Shown piece after piece: positions 44,416 to 53,112 of a stretch of DNA of 64,000 bases. Under the pieces are notes generated by a model. That model was not told the origin of the DNA. It did not search any database and was given only the letters and a program-made list of their open reading frames with translations. The stretch lies in contig NZ_NPIA01000001.1 of NCBI RefSeq assembly GCF_002262935.1, positions 310,001 to 374,000 of the forward strand, given 5' to 3'. Each line of letters starts with the position of its first letter. The first letter of the stretch is position 1. This stretch comes from Lottiidibacillus patelloidae. GTDB lineage: Bacteria; Bacillota; Bacilli; Bacillales; SA5d-4. Position numbers and translations under genes: made by a program.

Positions 44416-44659
44416 GTAAGTAGGGGAGTCGGTCACGTAATTGACTCCCTGAATTGTGATGTTATGTGTTTTGACTCATAACACCTTAAGTTCACTGTCT
44501 CTCTGAAGCATTCTGGTATTAACCACTGCTATTAATAGGTGTTTGTGGGTTTAATTGTATTTTTCTATTGGTGTAATCTATCATTTCAAAACCACCTCAC
44601 AAATCATCTAAGTGTAATACCTCAAGGTTAATAAATCACATTGAAGTTGCTTTTAGTAA

Positions 44660-45310
44660 TTTTTCCTGAAAGAAGTAAAAAACTATCGCTACATTATTGC
44701 CTTTCTGATAGCGATTTCTACAGGTATGCGACAAGGTGAAGTGCTTGGTTTGCGCTGGCAAGATATTGACTTTGATATACGAACATTGTCGGTAACACAA
44801 ACACTGAGTCATGATGGAAAAACACTCAATCGCGGAGCAAAAACAAAGGCGAGTATTAGAACGATTGCATTACCAAAAGAAACTGTAGATAAGTTAAAGC
44901 ATCATCGTAAACTTGTTGAGGATGAGAAGAAAAAAGCTGGTACGATATATAACGACAACGATTTAGTAGTGTGTACTGAAATAGGAACGCCATGTCATCC
45001 ACGAAACATACTTAGAACGATGTACACAGTTATTAAGAAAGTGGGATTACAACGCATTCGTTTCCATGATTTAAGACATACGCATGCGACACTACTTCTG
45101 AAACAAGGAACACATCCAAAGATAGTATCAGAACGCTTAGGACATGCTGATACACGGATTACATTAGATCGCTACAGCCACTTACTTCCTAATATGCAAA
45201 GAGAAGTTGCAGATAGCTTTGGGGACATGCTGTTTGGTAGTGAATATAAGTCAAAACAAGATGTCATAAAGGAATGGGAATCGATATTATATCATGTGAC
45301 CAAAGCGTGA
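44660..45310 (+). pseudogene. int: 5'-truncated tyrosine integrase
   Basis: The catalytic domain of a phage-type integrase is intact: Arg in STGMRQGE, Lys in KTKASIRTI, HDLRH, GHAD, and Tyr in LDRYSH. Integrase-like sequence continues upstream to 44660 (FLKEVKNYRYIIAFLIAIS) and then meets a stop; the N-terminal arm-binding and core-binding domains (~170 residues) are absent. An internal ATG 44726 could start a 194-aa fragment. It lies next to the tRNA attachment site, as integrases of such elements do. Confidence 0.85.
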
Positions 45311-45316
45311 CCACGG
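45294..45316 (+). repeat. possible integrase arm-type site, right
   Basis: GTGACCAAAGCGTGACCACG, overlapping the end of the integrase remnant, matches the left-end sequence at 31436 in 17 of 20 bases. Confidence 0.4.
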
Positions 45317-45361
45317 AGCTAAAAACGGGGTATAGTAGCAGTTATATTTCACGTACCAAAT

Positions 45362-45390
45362 GAAAAGAACCCTTGATATACAAGGGTTCT
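45362..45390 (-). terminator. terminator now serving tRNA-Val
   Basis: The perfect stem AGAACCCTTG / CAAGGGTTCT (loop ATATA) is followed on the minus strand by TTTTC, a few bases 3' of the tRNA. It is island-borne and replaces the original terminator at 31222-31263. Confidence 0.65.
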
Positions 45391-45393
45391 CCA

Positions 45394-45439
45394 TGATGAT
45401 CCGAACTGGGCTCGAACCAGCGACCTCCACCCTGTCAAG
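45394..45439. repeat. attachment site copy within tRNA-Val
   Basis: Identical to 31271-31316 over 46 bp. It includes the tRNA 3' half and restores a complete tRNA at the right end. Confidence 0.9.
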
Positions 45440-45469
45440 GTGGCGCTCTCCCAGCTGAGCTATCGGATC
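45397..45469 (-). tRNA. tRNA-Val (anticodon GAC)
   Basis: Minus strand, 73 nt. Acceptor GATCCGA pairs with TCGGATC, discriminator A; D-arm AGCTCAGCTGGGAGAGC; anticodon stem CCACC/GGTGG with loop TTGACAG, giving GAC; T-loop GGTTCGAGCCC. CCA is not encoded. The tRNA is the integration target of the island. Confidence 0.93.
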
Positions 45470-45650
45470 AAATATTATGCTAGGAATAAATTTAATATAA
45501 AATGCAATGCGCTTTCTGTCAAGAAATTTATATGAAATGAAGGATCTTTACACATGCTATCTGTAAGCAATTGTTTTAACAGTAACAGCAAAAATAATTA
45601 AAATACGTGTAGAGGTATTACTAACTATGATAAAGAAAGGGTGAATGCAC

Positions 45651-45938
45651 ATGGTTAAAGTTACTGCATCAGCACTTGCGGAAGTACAAAAAGCGCTTGA
45701 TCATCATAAGAACGATATGAAAGAACAATATGTTCGTTTGCATATGGGAATTGGCTGAGGAGGCCCACAATTACAACTGGCTCTGGAGGAGTCAGCAGGA
45801 GAAAAAGACGAAGTAGTGGAAGTTGAAGGTATTAAATTCTTATATGATGAGAAACAATCTCCTTACTTTAGTAAAGCAAAAGTAGATTACACGAAAAACC
45901 TCTTTGGTTCTGGAGAGTTTAAAGTAATGCAAGTATAA
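45651..45938 (+). CDS. HesB-like selenoprotein with in-frame UGA (Sec36)
   Basis: From ATG 45651 (RBS AAAGGGTG) a 95-residue HesB/IscA-like protein is read if TGA 45756-45758 is decoded as selenocysteine: HMGIG-U-GGPQLQLALEE. Coding resumes in frame and continues through 60 residues typical of the family (GIKFLYDEKQSPYFSKAKVDY) to TAA. No cysteine occurs, so Sec would be the only redox or metal-ligand residue. A hairpin fitting bacterial SECIS rules begins 18 nt after the UGA. HesB-like proteins with Sec in a GUGGP motif are a known selenoprotein family. Nonsense decay is the alternative, but motif position and the hairpin argue against it. Confidence 0.85.
45777..45795 (+). promoter_or_regulatory. 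bacterial SECIS-like hairpin
   Basis: Stem CTGGCTC / GAGTCAG (7 bp, one G-U) with loop TGGAG; a G occupies the second loop position. The loop starts 25 nt after the UGA, within the spacing required for SelB recognition. It lies inside the coding sequence, as bacterial SECIS elements do. Confidence 0.7.
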
Positions 45939-45948
45939 TCACGAACGA

Positions 45949-45977
45949 ATGTCCACACAAGTTGTGGGCATTTTTTT
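45949..45977 (+). terminator. rho-independent terminator
   Basis: A 9-bp stem (ATGTCCACA / TGTGGGCAT, one G-U) followed by T7, ending the selenoprotein transcript. Confidence 0.78.
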
Positions 45978-46161
45978 ATTTTTGCAGTAAAAAAATGAGT
46001 CGATATAAAATACACCTCTAACTTCACTGTGTTTCCTAATAAGTGAGATTTCGTTTTTCAAAAGCGAAATTTGTCATAAAAAACCCATCTTCAATCACAT
46101 AAGAATCTACTAAAATGTGCTAAAATAAAGAATAGTTAAAAAATTATCTTTTCGGAGTGAT

Positions 46162-49100
46162 ATGATGATTGGTTATCCTTCTGTAATAAAGACAAAGTTT
46201 ATTTCCCCTCTAGTTAAAGAGAATATTGTGCAACGACCAATGTTAATGAAAAAACTTTCGACGATTACAAATTATCCAATTACATATATACATGCAGGTC
46301 CTGGTTATGGAAAAAGTACTGCTGCCGCTCTGTATGTCAATAATACAAAATATCAATCATGTTGGTACTCAATTTCCAAAAATGATGATGATATTCTTCC
46401 GTTTCTTTTGCATCTCATCTATGCTTTGAAAAAGATAGATGCTAATTTTGGAAATCACCTTTTAAGCGAATGGAAGCAAGAAAGAGATTTCGTAAGAGAA
46501 GACGATATCTTAAGCTATTGTACGGATATTATTAATGAACTAGCGGAATGGTCAGAACGAACGCTTATAGTCTTAGATGATTTCCATTTAATTAGTGAAA
46601 ATACAATGGTTATGAAATGGTTTACATGGCTTATAAAATATTTACCTGAACATATACACTTTATTATTACAAGTAGGACAAACCTCGAAAGTGCAGAACT
46701 TACGACGTTAAAAGTGAAGGGAAGCGTACTCGAAATTTCGGAAAAAGACTTAACTTTTACTCCTGAAGAAATCGAAGTGTTATTTGTCGATACATATGGC
46801 ATTAAATTTAGTCCTGATGAATTCAAATTAATTAGAGAAAAAACAGAAGGATGGATTATCGCTTTGCAAATGCTTTGCCAACATCAGCTAGGAAAAGAAA
46901 GCTATGAGGAATTATCAAAGCCAAATGTTAATACTTTAAAGGATTTGTTTCAGTTTCTTGCAATGGAAGTTTTCTCAAAGCAATCCACGAACGTCCAACA
47001 TTTCTTATTAAAAACATCAGTATTGGAAGCTTTTTCTGCTAAAAGGTACAATGAACTTTATTTTCAAGACGATGGAAGTGAAATGATTGAATATTTACTT
47101 TGTAACCATTTATTTATTTTAAAACAAGGGGAAGAGGAGTTTCGCTATCACGCTCTATTTAAGGAATTCCTACAACAAGAATTAATGAAAGAACCCTCAA
47201 AATATGAGAACTATCACCGCCAAGCCGCCCAATTTTTTATTGAACATGATATGTATAATCATGCAATCGACCACTTTAGACTTTTGAAAGATATAAAGTC
47301 GATTAGTAAACTGCTCGTTACCTATGGGCAGCAAATGCTAGAAAATGGTCAACTTACCTCTTTGTCAAACACATTAAAAACTATTCCGAAAAAGTGGAAA
47401 GATAAATATTATCGCCTTTACCTATATGAAGGTGATATGATGCGCTACCATTGCTTTTATGAAGAAGCTAAAAGTATTTATATGTTAGTTAGTGAATTAG
47501 CTGGAAAAAGTGATGATAAAATTGTGCAAAGTATGGCTCATGAAGGGGTTGCAAAAATTTATTTAGATACTATTCAACCTACTAAGGCAGATGCCGTATT
47601 ATTAAAAGCAATTCAAATCCTTGAACTACTTCCTGAAACGGAAAAACATTTATTCCGTCTGTATAGACTTATGGCGGAAAACTTAATTAATATGGGTAAT
47701 GCGAAAAAAGCGGAACGTTGGTATAACAAAAGTCTAGAAATCAATGACGCAACCGATGAAGTTTTTTTAGAAGCACGATTGAAATTGAGAACAGGTAGGA
47801 TAGATGAAGCGAAGCAATTACTAGAGAAAAAAATAGAGATGGAAATTAAACAAGAAAAAGTGCAACTTCCAAAAACACATCGGGAAACAATGATTTTATT
47901 GTCATTAATAAAAACATTTATGGGGGAAGTTGAAGAGGCAAAAAAGCTTGGTGAACAAGGAATTTTACAAGGAATTAAACAAAATTCTCCGTTTGTTGAA
48001 GCGTGTGGCTGGATGCGCATGGGACATGCAGTACAACTTATTCCTAACTATGATCTTAACCTCGCTATTTCTTGTTATCACAATGCACTAAAGTTAATGG
48101 AGGAAATCGGTATTCCGCGTGGGAAAGCAGAACCATTAATGGGACTATCATTAATTTATGCAAGGAAAAATGACCCTAATAAATCACTTCATTATGGTAA
48201 CCAAGCGTTAAATGAAACTGCACTTAAAAACGACTTATGGCTTTCATCATATTTAACTTATTCGATTGGTATTGCCCATTTTGAGTTAAAAAACTATGAG
48301 AAGTCTGAGCAAGCAATACAAAATGGATTTGATACACTCACACAATGCCAAGACCGCTATGGACAAGCAGTTGGGCTAATGTGGCTGTCGATTATAAAGT
48401 TTTATTTAAAAGAATGGGAAGCGTTTGATAGTTACTTTAACCGTTTTTTACAAATTGTTGAGAGTGATAGGTTTGATTTCCTTTTGAAAAAAAGAACGAT
48501 GTTTGGGCCGATAGATGTGCAGTTATTTACACCGCTTCTATTAAAAGAAAAGGAACTTAATCCCGAAAATCTTTTCGTTTCACGTCTGTTACATGATTTA
48601 GGAATAGATAACCAAACATCTCATCCAGGTTATACATTACGAATAGAGACTTTTGATAACTTCAGAGTTTATCGTGGCGCAGAGCTTATCGCAGAGAAGG
48701 ATTGGCAGCGTGGAAAAGCAAAAGAACTTTTGCAACTTTTTATTAATAATCGCAACAGATTCCTTGAGAAGGAAGAAATTTACTCTACCCTATGGAAGGA
48801 TTTAGATGAGGAGACTTCGAGCAGTCATTTAAAAGTTGCCCTTAACGCATTGAACAAAACGCTTGAGCCCACTCGAAAGGCTAGATCTACACCAATCTAT
48901 ATTAGAAGAAAAGGTTCAGCTTACGGCTTAAATTTGTCTGCTAGTATTGACCTTGATGTTGCTCAATTTGAACATTGCATTACATCAGGGCTTGAAGAAA
49001 ATGATCGGATCCAAGCGAAAGAGTGGCTCGAAAAAGGTCTGCCCTTTTATAAAGGAGAGTTTTTACGAGAACGGCGTTATGATGCATGGTGCAATGAGGA

Positions 49101-49389
49101 AAGAGAGAGACTGCAAACCTTGTTTTTACGAGGTTCAGAGAAGCTTGCACAAATCTATGTAGAGAAAAATAACATTAACCAAGCTATCCACTTATGTGAA
49201 AGAATAATAACCGTTGATAATTGTTGGGAAGAAGCATACAGACTGTTAATGTATTGCTACTACCGGAAAAATAATCGTTCTCTAGCTATAAAGTATTATA
49301 AAAAATGTTGTGAAGTACTTGAAAATGATCTTTCTGTAAAACCGATGGAAGCTACAGAGCAAATGTATGAAATGATTGTTTCAACTTAA
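46162..49389 (+). CDS. large MalT/SARP-type transcriptional activator
   Basis: A 1075-aa STAND-class regulator. N-terminal NTPase with Walker A HAGPGYGKST (residues 44-53) and Walker B LIVLDDFHL. A TPR-like helical region spans ~340-800. A C-terminal winged helix (LRIETFDNFRVYRGAELIAEKDWQRGKAKELLQLF...) joins a BTAD domain (DLDVAQFEHCI...AYRLLMYCYYRKNNRSLAIKYYKKC). Binding of ATP and an inducer probably frees the DNA-binding end. It sits directly upstream of the Liv/acyl operon, its likely target. RBS CGGAG. Confidence 0.85.
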   Translation: MMIGYPSVIKTKFISPLVKENIVQRPMLMKKLSTITNYPITYIHAGPGYGKSTAAALYVNNTKYQSCWYSISKNDDDILPFLLHLIYALKKIDANFGNHLLSEWKQERDFVREDDILSYCTDIINELAEWSERTLIVLDDFHLISENTMVMKWFTWLIKYLPEHIHFIITSRTNLESAELTTLKVKGSVLEISEKDLTFTPEEIEVLFVDTYGIKFSPDEFKLIREKTEGWIIALQMLCQHQLGKESYEELSKPNVNTLKDLFQFLAMEVFSKQSTNVQHFLLKTSVLEAFSAKRYNELYFQDDGSEMIEYLLCNHLFILKQGEEEFRYHALFKEFLQQELMKEPSKYENYHRQAAQFFIEHDMYNHAIDHFRLLKDIKSISKLLVTYGQQMLENGQLTSLSNTLKTIPKKWKDKYYRLYLYEGDMMRYHCFYEEAKSIYMLVSELAGKSDDKIVQSMAHEGVAKIYLDTIQPTKADAVLLKAIQILELLPETEKHLFRLYRLMAENLINMGNAKKAERWYNKSLEINDATDEVFLEARLKLRTGRIDEAKQLLEKKIEMEIKQEKVQLPKTHRETMILLSLIKTFMGEVEEAKKLGEQGILQGIKQNSPFVEACGWMRMGHAVQLIPNYDLNLAISCYHNALKLMEEIGIPRGKAEPLMGLSLIYARKNDPNKSLHYGNQALNETALKNDLWLSSYLTYSIGIAHFELKNYEKSEQAIQNGFDTLTQCQDRYGQAVGLMWLSIIKFYLKEWEAFDSYFNRFLQIVESDRFDFLLKKRTMFGPIDVQLFTPLLLKEKELNPENLFVSRLLHDLGIDNQTSHPGYTLRIETFDNFRVYRGAELIAEKDWQRGKAKELLQLFINNRNRFLEKEEIYSTLWKDLDEETSSSHLKVALNALNKTLEPTRKARSTPIYIRRKGSAYGLNLSASIDLDVAQFEHCITSGLEENDRIQAKEWLEKGLPFYKGEFLRERRYDAWCNEERERLQTLFLRGSEKLAQIYVEKNNINQAIHLCERIITVDNCWEEAYRLLMYCYYRKNNRSLAIKYYKKCCEVLENDLSVKPMEATEQMYEMIVST

Positions 49390-49405
49390 ATTCGGTTTTA
49401 AAATG

Positions 49406-49434
49406 AAACCCGCTTTGTTCAGCGGGTTTTCTTT
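49406..49434 (+). terminator. terminator after the regulator gene
   Basis: A 9-bp stem AAACCCGCT / AGCGGGTTT followed by TCTTT. Confidence 0.75.
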
Positions 49435-49457
49435 AAATTATAATGTTCTGAAAATTC

Positions 49458-49496
49458 TTGTAACTAATTTGTAACTTCGAACATTTAAGCTATAGA
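49458..49496 (+). promoter_or_regulatory. promoter with 11-bp-spaced TTGTAAC heptamers
   Basis: TTGTAAC occurs at 49458-49464 and 49469-49475, start to start 11 bp. A -10-like TATAGA at 49491-49496 lies 15 bp beyond, and the second heptamer covers the -35 position. SARP-type regulators bind heptamers repeated every 11 bp at this place, so this is the probable operator of the upstream activator. Confidence 0.45.
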
Positions 49497-49534
49497 CATG
49501 CTTTAAATCAACTTTAATTAGAGGGGGAAATAAA

Positions 49535-50734
49535 ATGAAGAAATCATTAAAATTATTATTCACAGCAGTTATGGCATTTTCGTTACTTTTAACTGCAGCT
49601 TGTTCAGAGTCTGCTAGTAATGAAGATGGCCCAATTAAAATTGGTTTACTAGCTTCAACTACTGGTCCATTAGAAACGTACGGTCAGCAAACGATTAGAG
49701 GATTTGAGTTAGGTCTAATGTATGCGACAAACGGAACGATGGAAGTAAATGGTAGAAAAATTGAAGTGATTATTGAGGACACAGAAACGAAAAAGGAAGT
49801 AGCGAACATTAAGGCTACAAAACTTTTAGAAGAAGATAAAGTTGACTTTTTAGTAGGTGCAACTTCATCTGGTGATACGTTGGCTGTTTTAGGATTAGCG
49901 AAAGAATATGAAACAATTATGATCGTAGAACCAGCAGTAGCTGATAGTATTACAGGTTCTGAATGGAATAAATATATTTTCCGTACAGGTCGTAACTCCT
50001 CTCAAGATGCGATTGCCGGTGCAGTAGCAATTGCAGGCAAAGGCGTTAAAATTGCGACACTTGCTCCAGACTATGCTTTCGGCCGCGACGGAGTAGCTGC
50101 ATTTAAGGAAGCAGCAGAAAAATTAGGTGCTAATGTTGTGCTTGAGGAATATGCAGATCCAGCTGCAACAGACTTTACAGCAAACTTGCAAAAAGTACTT
50201 GATTCAAATCCAGATTACTTATTCGTTATTTGGGCAGGGGCTAACTCGCCTTGGAACCAAATTGCCGATATGAAGTTACAAGAAAAAGGAATAAAAATTT
50301 CAACTGGTGCACCGAACATTGCTGCTCTAGCGACGATGGGGAACTTAGTTGGAATGGAAGGATTCACAGTTTATCATCACACACTACCTAATAACGAAGT
50401 AAATGATTGGTTAGTTGCTGAACATAAGAAAAAGTTTGACGGTGAAGTGCCGGATTTATTCACTCCAGGTGGAATGTCTGCAGCAATCGCTATTGTTGAA
50501 GCATTGAAGAAATCTGAAGGATCAACAGATGCAGATAAACTAATTTCTATTATGGAAGGGATGTCTTTTGAAACACCAAAAGGGACGATGACATTCCGCG
50601 CAGATGATCACCAAGCGCTGCAAACGTTATATGGTATTAAGTTAGAGAACGTTGAGGGCTACGATTATCCAGTACCAGTACTTCGTAAGGAATTATCAGC
50701 TGAAGAAACTGCTCCACCAATTCGTAACAAGTAA
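49535..50734 (+). CDS. LivJ-like ABC transporter substrate-binding lipoprotein
   Basis: A 399-aa type 1 periplasmic-binding-protein. Lipobox LTAAC with Cys23; the mature part starts IKIGLLASTTGPLETYGQQTIRGFELGLMYATNG, typical of Leu/Ile/Val and short-amide/acid binders. Two lobes with FLVGATSSGDTLAV and GRDGVAAFKEAAEKLGANVV. It captures the ligand for the Liv-type transporter encoded next. Because acyl-activating enzymes follow, the ligand may be a carboxylic acid rather than an amino acid. RBS GAGGGGG. Confidence 0.85.
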   Translation: MKKSLKLLFTAVMAFSLLLTAACSESASNEDGPIKIGLLASTTGPLETYGQQTIRGFELGLMYATNGTMEVNGRKIEVIIEDTETKKEVANIKATKLLEEDKVDFLVGATSSGDTLAVLGLAKEYETIMIVEPAVADSITGSEWNKYIFRTGRNSSQDAIAGAVAIAGKGVKIATLAPDYAFGRDGVAAFKEAAEKLGANVVLEEYADPAATDFTANLQKVLDSNPDYLFVIWAGANSPWNQIADMKLQEKGIKISTGAPNIAALATMGNLVGMEGFTVYHHTLPNNEVNDWLVAEHKKKFDGEVPDLFTPGGMSAAIAIVEALKKSEGSTDADKLISIMEGMSFETPKGTMTFRADDHQALQTLYGIKLENVEGYDYPVPVLRKELSAEETAPPIRNK

Positions 50735-50762
50735 GGAAATGAAAAAGAGGTAGGTGCTTAAG

Positions 50763-51527
50763 ATGGACCCGATATTAAAAACAGAGGATTTAACAATTTC
50801 ATTTGGCGGACACGTTGCAGTAGATGGTGTAAGCCTAGAAGTTAAACCGAACACATTTAAGTCGATTATTGGTCCAAACGGAGCGGGAAAAACTACATTC
50901 TTTAATTTGTTAAGTGGTCAATTAAAGCCTACGAAAGGCAAAGTTATTTTCAAGGGGACAGATATAACAAATCTGTCTCCTACTATTAGAACGAGAAAAG
51001 GTATTGGCCGTTCCTTTCAAATTACAAATGTATTTCCTAATTTAACAGTACTTGAAAATGTCCGTTTGGCTGTACAATCGCAAAAAAATGTATTTTACAA
51101 TATGTATCGTCACGTTAATCAAGATCCTACAATGAAGGAAATTGCGATGAACTGGCTTGAAAAGGTACTTCTAGATAATAAAGCACATACACTTGCAAAA
51201 AATTTAGCACATGGCGAAAAGAGAAAATTAGAATTAGCAATGTTACTTGCACTTGAAACAGAATTGCTACTTCTAGACGAACCTACTGCAGGTATGAGTT
51301 TAGAGGAAGTTCCAGCGATATTGGATGTTATTCGTAAGCTAAAAGAAGAAAAAAATAGAACAATTATTTTAATTGAACACAAAATGGATATGGTTCTTGA
51401 TTTATCTGATTCACTCATGGTTCTTTTCCATGGCGAACTTCTCGCAGACGGTTCACCTGAAGAGATTATGAATAATGAACTCGTTCAGTCTGCATATTTA
51501 GGAGGGCTAAGTCATGACGCTTCTTAA
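50763..51527 (+). CDS. branched-chain-type ABC transporter ATPase LivG
   Basis: A 254-aa LivG-class ATPase. Walker A GPNGAGKTT, signature LAHGEKRKLELA (variant), Walker B LLLLDEPTAGMS and switch His IEHKMDMV. ATG 50763 fits AGGTAGG; the GTG at 50754 is too near. It overlaps livF by 14 bases. Partner of LivF and the two permeases. Confidence 0.88.
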   Translation: MDPILKTEDLTISFGGHVAVDGVSLEVKPNTFKSIIGPNGAGKTTFFNLLSGQLKPTKGKVIFKGTDITNLSPTIRTRKGIGRSFQITNVFPNLTVLENVRLAVQSQKNVFYNMYRHVNQDPTMKEIAMNWLEKVLLDNKAHTLAKNLAHGEKRKLELAMLLALETELLLLDEPTAGMSLEEVPAILDVIRKLKEEKNRTIILIEHKMDMVLDLSDSLMVLFHGELLADGSPEEIMNNELVQSAYLGGLSHDAS

Positions 51528-52218
51528 AGTAGAGGGCATACATACCTATATTGATCAGTTTCACATTTTACAAGGTGTATCATTTGAAGCAAAAAAAGGA
51601 GATGTAACTGTTATATTAGGCCGTAATGGTGCTGGGAAAACAACGACACTTCGTTCCATTATGGGACTTAACCCTATTTCAAAAGGGAGCATTACTTTTA
51701 AGGACGAAGAAATACATCAAATGCCGACATTTACCGTCGCAAATAAAGGAATTGGCTATGTTCCAGAAGACCAAGGTATTTTTGGTGGACTAACTGTAGA
51801 AGAAAATTTAAAAGTAGCAATGAAATCGAATGATCACGCAACTTTAGAAAGACTTGAGAAGATATTGAATCTGTTTCCTGACTTAAAGAAATTTTGGAAA
51901 AGTAAGGGCGGAAATTTAAGTGGAGGGCAAAAACAAATGCTATCTATTGCCAGAGCTTTTGTTAATAATAATGAACTTTTACTTATTGATGAGCCTAGTA
52001 AAGGACTAGCACCGCTTTTCGTAGAGAAAGTGATGATTGCGTTAGAACAAATGAAGCATGAGACAACAGTTATATTAGTGGAACAAAATTACATGATGGC
52101 AAAAACAATATCAGATCGTTATTACATTATTGATGATGGTCAAACAGTTCATCAAGGTGAGATGAAAGAATTAGATGAAGATGAGCAACTAAAAAGAAAG
52201 TATTTAGGAATTGCTTAA
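51514..52218 (+). CDS. branched-chain-type ABC transporter ATPase LivF
   Basis: A 234-aa LivF-class ATPase: Walker A GRNGAGKTT, signature LSGGQKQML, Walker B LLLIDEPSKGLAP, switch VEQNYMMA. It forms the heterodimeric motor with LivG. RBS AGGAGG inside the upstream gene. Confidence 0.9.
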   Translation: MTLLKVEGIHTYIDQFHILQGVSFEAKKGDVTVILGRNGAGKTTTLRSIMGLNPISKGSITFKDEEIHQMPTFTVANKGIGYVPEDQGIFGGLTVEENLKVAMKSNDHATLERLEKILNLFPDLKKFWKSKGGNLSGGQKQMLSIARAFVNNNELLLIDEPSKGLAPLFVEKVMIALEQMKHETTVILVEQNYMMAKTISDRYYIIDDGQTVHQGEMKELDEDEQLKRKYLGIA

Positions 52219-52244
52219 CTGCTTTTGGAATAGGAGGAGAGATT

Positions 52245-53108
52245 ATGGATGTCTTAATTAACTTAACAGTCAATGGGCTTGCAACAGGAATGCTCATTTT
52301 TCTACTAGCAGTTGGTTTGTCACTAATTTTCGGGTTAATGGATGTATTGAATTTTGCGCACGGTGCTTTATTTGCTTGGGGGGCATATGCAGGTGTCTGG
52401 GTTTATGCGCAAACGGAAAGCTTCATTATCGGTATTATCGGTGCGCTATTAACAGGGGCAATTCTCGGGTTGCTTTTAGAAAAATTTATTGTTCAGCCTG
52501 TTTATGGAAACCACATCCAACAAATATTAATTACACTAGGCGTCATGTTAGTACTTAGTGAGCTTTTAAAAGTTGTTTGGGGACCTAACCAAATAGCAAC
52601 GGTCACGCCAGAGTTTTTGCAAGGAAGCTGGATGCTCGATAGCGGTGTTATCATCATTAAATATCGCCTTTTCATTATTGCGGTAGGGCTACTCATTTTT
52701 CTTGGACTACATCTCTTACTTAAAAAAACAAAACTTGGTTTAATTGTTCGAGCTGGAGTTATGGATAAGGAAATGGTGCAAGCGCTAGGTATTAATATTA
52801 GAAAAGTATTTATGTTTGTCTTTATGCTCGGTTCTGCTTTAGCTGCTTTAGGGGGAATGTTACTCGGTCCTTACTCTGGAGTTATACATGCAAACATGGG
52901 GTTTGAATTTGGAATTCTAGCATTTATAGTTGTCGTTATCGGAGGTATGGGTAGTGTAAGTGGTTCTGCATTTGCAGCAATTTTAGTAGGGCTATCAGGG
53001 TCGTTTATGGCTTACTATTTCCCAGCGTTAAGTTTGGCAGTAAACATGCTATTGATGGTTGCGGTATTAATTATTCGACCAACTGGATTATTTGCGGCGA
53101 AAGGGTGA
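52245..53108 (+). CDS. branched-chain-type ABC permease LivH
   Basis: A 287-aa LivH permease with eight predicted helices; GLSLIFGLMDVLNFAHGALFAWGAYAG and GIRVRAGVMDKEMVQALGINIRKVFMFVF-type loop (here IVRAGVMDKEMVQALGI) are hallmarks. RBS AGGAGGAG. Its end overlaps no start; livM begins 4 bp later. Confidence 0.88.
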   Translation: MDVLINLTVNGLATGMLIFLLAVGLSLIFGLMDVLNFAHGALFAWGAYAGVWVYAQTESFIIGIIGALLTGAILGLLLEKFIVQPVYGNHIQQILITLGVMLVLSELLKVVWGPNQIATVTPEFLQGSWMLDSGVIIIKYRLFIIAVGLLIFLGLHLLLKKTKLGLIVRAGVMDKEMVQALGINIRKVFMFVFMLGSALAALGGMLLGPYSGVIHANMGFEFGILAFIVVVIGGMGSVSGSAFAAILVGLSGSFMAYYFPALSLAVNMLLMVAVLIIRPTGLFAAKG

Positions 53109-53112
53109 TTCT

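Larger units (their letters stand above)
31271..45439. mobile_element. tRNA-Val-integrated defence island, ~14.2 kb
   Basis: Flanked by a 46-bp direct repeat, with the intact tRNA-Val and an integrase remnant at the right end. Contents: GreA-C/TPR protein, YgjP-like peptidase, unknown ORF, Mrr nuclease, type I R-M, coiled-coil membrane protein, small ORFs and RadC. No replication or conjugation genes, and the integrase is 5'-truncated, so it is probably not self-mobile. Confidence 0.85.

Noticed and set aside
45756-45758. In-frame TGA as a simple nonsense mutation (pseudogene)
   Set aside because: Both halves keep family-like sequence, the stop is exactly at the conserved Cys position and a SECIS-like hairpin follows at the proper distance.
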